Shown in pieces: positions 54,238-64,000 of a stretch of 64,000 bases of DNA (positions within the stretch are counted from its first letter, which is position 1; each line of letters opens with the position of its first letter). The DNA comes from Clytia hemisphaerica (taxonomy: Eukaryota > Cnidaria > Hydrozoa > Leptothecata > Clytiidae), in the NCBI GenBank assembly GCA_902728285.1, contig CACVBU010000351.1:744001-808000 (forward strand). Direction: 5' to 3'. A model generated the notes under the pieces. It was not told the origin of the DNA. It did not search any database and saw only the letters and a list, made by a program, of their open reading frames with translations. The position numbers and the translations under genes are program-made.

Positions 54238-54738
54238 GCGTGTGGGACAGTCGTACATCCACACTAGGGAATATCAGATGACCCACGCTGTAAAGTTATC
54301 CATAGAAGTAGCGTGCCATTTCCCATCTACCGTTAGGAAATATTATGTCAATCGATTTACGCATATCAAATCAAGAGTCGTGTTTTTTAAATTTGGATTT
54401 TAGAAAAGAAGTTACTGGTAGTACTGGTTGGTAATAAATACAGAATAAAACTGCGGTAATGACGGCTGCAAACTCCGGTAATTGTGTCATGGGTCAGCCC
54501 GTCTTGATATATCTAACATAAAATTTAAAAGAGCATATCCTAGTAATTGCGAGCGCAAACACAAACCAAATCGGGAAATCAAACCGGAAAGATCTGGAAA
54601 TCGAACGCTGACTATCGCGATTGATCGGATTTACGCACAAATACAAATGAAAAACACTGATTTTAAGAAACTTCTTAACCGGAGTTTAATAAATAAGGCT
54701 TTTCTATACTTTGAGTGATCAATGAACTGGAGCAATAC

Positions 54739-55755
54739 TACCTTAAAGGAAGAAATTTTGGCGGGAATTTAATTTGGCAGATGGCCGAAAAAGTTTTTTA
54801 GAGGGGATTTAATTTGGCGGATGGACGAAAAAACTAAATTTGGCGGGAATTTAATTTGGCGTTTGTTGAAAAAGTTATCCTTAAAATGGCGTAAAACAGC
54901 AAAAAAAATGCAAAAACACCTTAAGGGCTCTGACCATAGTCCAAAAATTGATTTTGGTATTTGAACATAAAAGTTATATTTCAGGTTCCTTAACACTTTT
55001 AACAAAGAATTGCCTTTACAAATTGCTTTTTAATCGAATCCCTTAAGAGTAATTAAGAATTTAATTGCAAAAATGACGTTATGAACTTTAAAAAGATGTT
55101 AATAATATGTTGCATCACCTTCTTTTACAAAAAGTGCTTAGTTTTAATGGGTAATTAACTTTTTTGTTTCAAAATTTCTTTACACTGTCCGCAAAGAATT
55201 GAACTATTTTAAATTTTGCGGAAAATTTTTCTAAAAAGATGTGTCAAAAGTTATGAATGTTTTTTTAAGCAAAATCCAGATGAAAAATTGATGAAAAACC
55301 GCTATTTTGAAGATTTCGAGACAAAGAAGCATTTACAAAAATTTTCCGCAAAAATTTTTATTGTTCGGTAAAAGATACACCATGTATTGCGAAAAATTTT
55401 TCAAAATGTTTTTTCTTCGCCGAAACTAAGCTCTTCAAAGTTGAAATACTCTTCCTCGCAAAAGTCTTCATTTTCTTCTTCATCAAATTTTTTCAATGAA
55501 ATTTTTAAATTTTCAGATTCAGGAATAGTTTGTCTAACAGAAAATGTATAACATGCCATAGTTTTGTTGGTTACATCAGTCAGAAAACACATTTTAAACA
55601 CGGCAATTATGAAAAATTCACTATGGTCAGAGCCCTTAAAAGAGATCATATTTTCAAGAAGTTTAATTTGGCGCATTGCGGAAAAAAGAAATTTTGGCGG
55701 GAACTTAATTTGGGGGATTCTGGCCGAATCCGCCAAAATTTCTTCCTTTAAGGTA
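54739..55755. mobile_element. TIR element, TACCTTAAAGGAAGAAATTT ends
   Basis: TACCTTAAAGGAAGAAATTT then TGGCGGG at the left is inverted at the right end. 'gggaatttaatttggc' repeats at both sides. It is a relative of 39828-40188. A second TIR element is inserted inside (54919-55640). TA at both outer ends. Confidence 0.7.
54919..55640. mobile_element. Nested TIR element, CTTAAGGGCTCTGACCATAG ends
   Basis: CTTAAGGGCTCTGACCATAG at the left and CTATGGTCAGAGCCCTTAA at the right, wholly inside the element above. No open frame matches a transposase. Confidence 0.65.
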
Positions 55756-56571
55756 TGTTATGCTCTGGGAAAGGGCGCGTATCTTTTAGTATTAGCATCT
55801 GTTAGTTTTGATTGAAAAAGCATAGGCCTACACAAAATGGGGTGGGGGTATCTTCTAAAGTGTCAGCATATTACAGCTCTACTTGCTAGTTTTACTTAGA
55901 TTCCTTCCTTGTTAGAGGGCGGCAGGCGCTTAATAAAGGAAATACAGTAGACATAACCTGTTCACTGGCTGTTTCGCTGTCAAAACAAAATCATGACTAG
56001 TACTTTTTACACAATGTGTTGTGACAATTTGCTTTGGTGAGAAAGCGGACTAAACATTCTGAAAGAGTACCAGTTCTTTTAAACACTACAGGGTAACTGG
56101 TTCACAGATTTCCCGTGTGTGTGTCCAAGTGTGTCCGAATTTTAAGTCCGCCATATTGTGCTCTGCTTTAGCTAAGATTTTCGAGTGTTCGAATTCGACC
56201 AGAATTGAAAACGAGATGACGGGCTTGTCAGCTTTAAACCTAGACACGCTTCCTATATACGGGTAGCCCGATCCAGTAAAGTAGTTATGAGATCAGTGTT
56301 TAGGAGCACTCAAGAGGAAGAACGAAGTATATTTTAATAACGTTACATCAAAAAAGAAAGATTTTGTCTATAAAATAAATTAAAAAGTATCTTATCATAA
56401 ATATAATATGTTGAATATATATCTGAATTTGTAAATTACTTAAAATTTAGGGGCGTTGGTTTAGTTTGGGGGTATTTCAGTAGGTTAGTGACTACTCAGT
56501 AATTGCCTTTCTTTGGAGGGTGCAACTAGTAGGGGGCTGATGCTTTGGCTAAAGGGCTACTTAGACTACAC

Positions 56572-56811
56572 AATATATTGACGAACAATATTCGACAATA
56601 TGGTTTGCGGACCGTAATGTACGAAGTAAACAACTGGTACTCTATTATAAAAAGGAATTTTTTTCGGTAAACAATCCCCCTATATTGTTAGAATATTGCA
56701 AATCAAGCTGACAATATATTGCGGACACCTTTTCAATATATTGCCGGCACTCAGCAATATATCATCAATATATTGCCCGACAATATATTGTGTAGTGTAT
56801 GTAGCCCTTAA
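56572..56811. mobile_element. TIR element with CAATATATTG repeats
   Basis: AAGGGCTACTTAGACTACAC then AATATATTG at 56572 is mirrored by GTGTATGTAGCCCTT at the right. The palindrome CAATATATTG or a near match occurs about seven times inside. 240 bp. Confidence 0.65.
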
Positions 56812-58064
56812 CACTTTTAAAAAATTCATGTAGAATCTTTTTTTACAGAGGTAAGTAAAAAGATTTTGCAAAATTATTAACTTGCATGTTTTCACTGAAC
56901 CATGCAAAAGATAAATGGGTCTGAATTTCATTTTTGGAAGCTATCTAGAGTAAAAAAGACTATGGAACAAGTATATCTCTAAAAATAAAAAGTTGAAAAG
57001 TTGAAAAATGTATCTCTGAAAAATTTTAGGTACTTTGAAAGAAATCTATACTTTTAGGAAAATGCAAAAATGGTACAATATATTACTGAAACTAAATAAA
57101 TTTTTGCGGGAAATGGAATAAATCATCTAAAAAGGAGTAAAGAGTCAAAATAAAGTTACTCTCGCTCAAAAACGGTCCAATTTAGTGAAAAATAAAGCTA
57201 ATTGGGATCAAATGTCATTCTTGACATTTCTTTTACATCTTAACTTTACACCCTCATCGAGTTAGCAAATGACATCCATTGGTTGAAGGAAATCTAAAGA
57301 GCTCATACTCAAAACCTTTTTTCCTTTTTTTACGTTTCTGAAGCGTTGCAGCGTCAACAAATATATAATGTCAAGAAGTGTTGGAAGTTGTATTCACATT
57401 GGGTTGAATCTAGCCATAAGTGTAATATTATTGGGAAAAAAGCAACGTTAGTAAAACATATCTCGAAAATCCTTTTCTATACTTTTATATACACACATGA
57501 ACATTAAAAAGTCTTCTTTTCTTATGCATAACAAAAAAACAAACAAAAGCAAACAACGTCCTTTGCTTGATGTTTTTTATTTCTCAGTCATTTTTAAAAT
57601 GCTTTTAAACTGTGCTTTTAATCTCGGTTGTTAAAATTGATGTCTCGAAAACCTTTGAGGTTTGAACCAAACATCTCACCACAAACATTACTCAAGTTCT
57701 GAATATTTTTGTTGATTTGAAGTCAATGTGGGTTAAATCCATTGAATACCATTTCAACAAACATTTGGGTTTATTTTGAACGGGTAAGATAAAACAGATT
57801 GTCCAAATTTCTTCTGCTTGGCTTCAATAAGTTGTTTTTTAAAGGTAACAACAACTCCTCAAGCGAGTTAAAATGAAAATTGTACAGAGCTTATCCTCAA
57901 GGGCTTGTTGTTCGATCATTCTTCCGTAATCAAAAGAGCATTGAAAATGTGGGCGAGCTTCACTGAAACAAACAAAAAACAAACAACAACAGGATTGTTC
58001 AAAAGACACGGCAGCCGAAAGATGTTGACCATTGTCTTTATCAACGGTATTATCAACAAACAAC

Positions 58065-64000
<5,936 letters not shown>

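Larger units (their letters stand above)
52761..58064. other. Intergenic between FOXK 3' end and RPL18 5' end
   Basis: 5.3 kb without a recognised gene. It contains a palindrome (53125-53273), a dispersed repeat (53280-53710), a tRNA-derived SINE (53973-54237), a nested pair of MITEs (54739-55755) and a TIR element (56572-56811). 56820-58064 shows nothing beyond presumed FOXK 3' UTR near 58064. Confidence 0.5.

Noticed and set aside
55401-55736. 111-codon minus-strand open frame
   Set aside because: Crosses the boundary between two nested TIR elements, so it is chimeric and unlikely to be translated.

Overview
This is a AT-rich metazoan nuclear window holding five recognisable protein-coding genes among many short transposons. 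Small GT-AG exons are separated by introns rich in inverted-repeat elements, and every gene product is a typical animal orthologue. I cannot name the species. The retained introns and the strong splice acceptors just upstream of start codons would suit an early-branching or intron-rich invertebrate, but that is inference.

Layout. An intronless ITPK1 gene (inositol polyphosphate kinase, minus) lies at 837-1832. A 12.6 kb gene-poor stretch of short inverted-repeat transposons follows. DDX47 (DEAD-box ribosome-biogenesis helicase, plus) runs from 14490 to 32189 in 14 exons. NUBP1 (cytosolic Fe-S scaffold ATPase, plus) follows head-to-tail, 32740-43545 in 11 exons; its fourth intron carries a decayed Penelope-like reverse transcriptase. 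Convergent to NUBP1 is RPL18 (eL18, minus, 46208-52726, 6 exons). A second gene-poor stretch includes a tRNA-derived SINE. The 3' part of FOXK (forkhead factor, minus, 58065-61550, 4 exons seen) comes next, and its FHA-coding exons lie beyond the right edge. All three intron-bearing genes that are complete (DDX47, NUBP1, RPL18) assemble with phase-matched GT-AG junctions and no frame break.

The most interesting region is the last intron of RPL18 (46284-49276). On the host strand it carries what I read as eight snoRNAs. Three tandem copies of U17/snR30 (H/ACA; both 18S-binding motifs, H box and ACA box) alternate with three copies of a C/D snoRNA whose 12-nt guide matches 28S rRNA just 5' of the sarcin-ricin region. 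Two further C/D snoRNAs carry a different 28S guide and have compensatory changes in the terminal stem. RPL18, the snoRNAs and DDX47 all act in ribosome production, so this locus is concentrated in ribosome biogenesis.

The repeats form at least a dozen families with terminal inverted repeats (TIRs), many with apparent TA target duplications. They include a large nested fold-back element, a GGACCTACC-ended family with internal 0.5 kb tandem repeats, a GAACGTTC array resembling heat-shock elements, and families with long G runs inside their ends. Family assignments come from reading only; no searches or folding were run, and rRNA sequences and family motifs are from memory.
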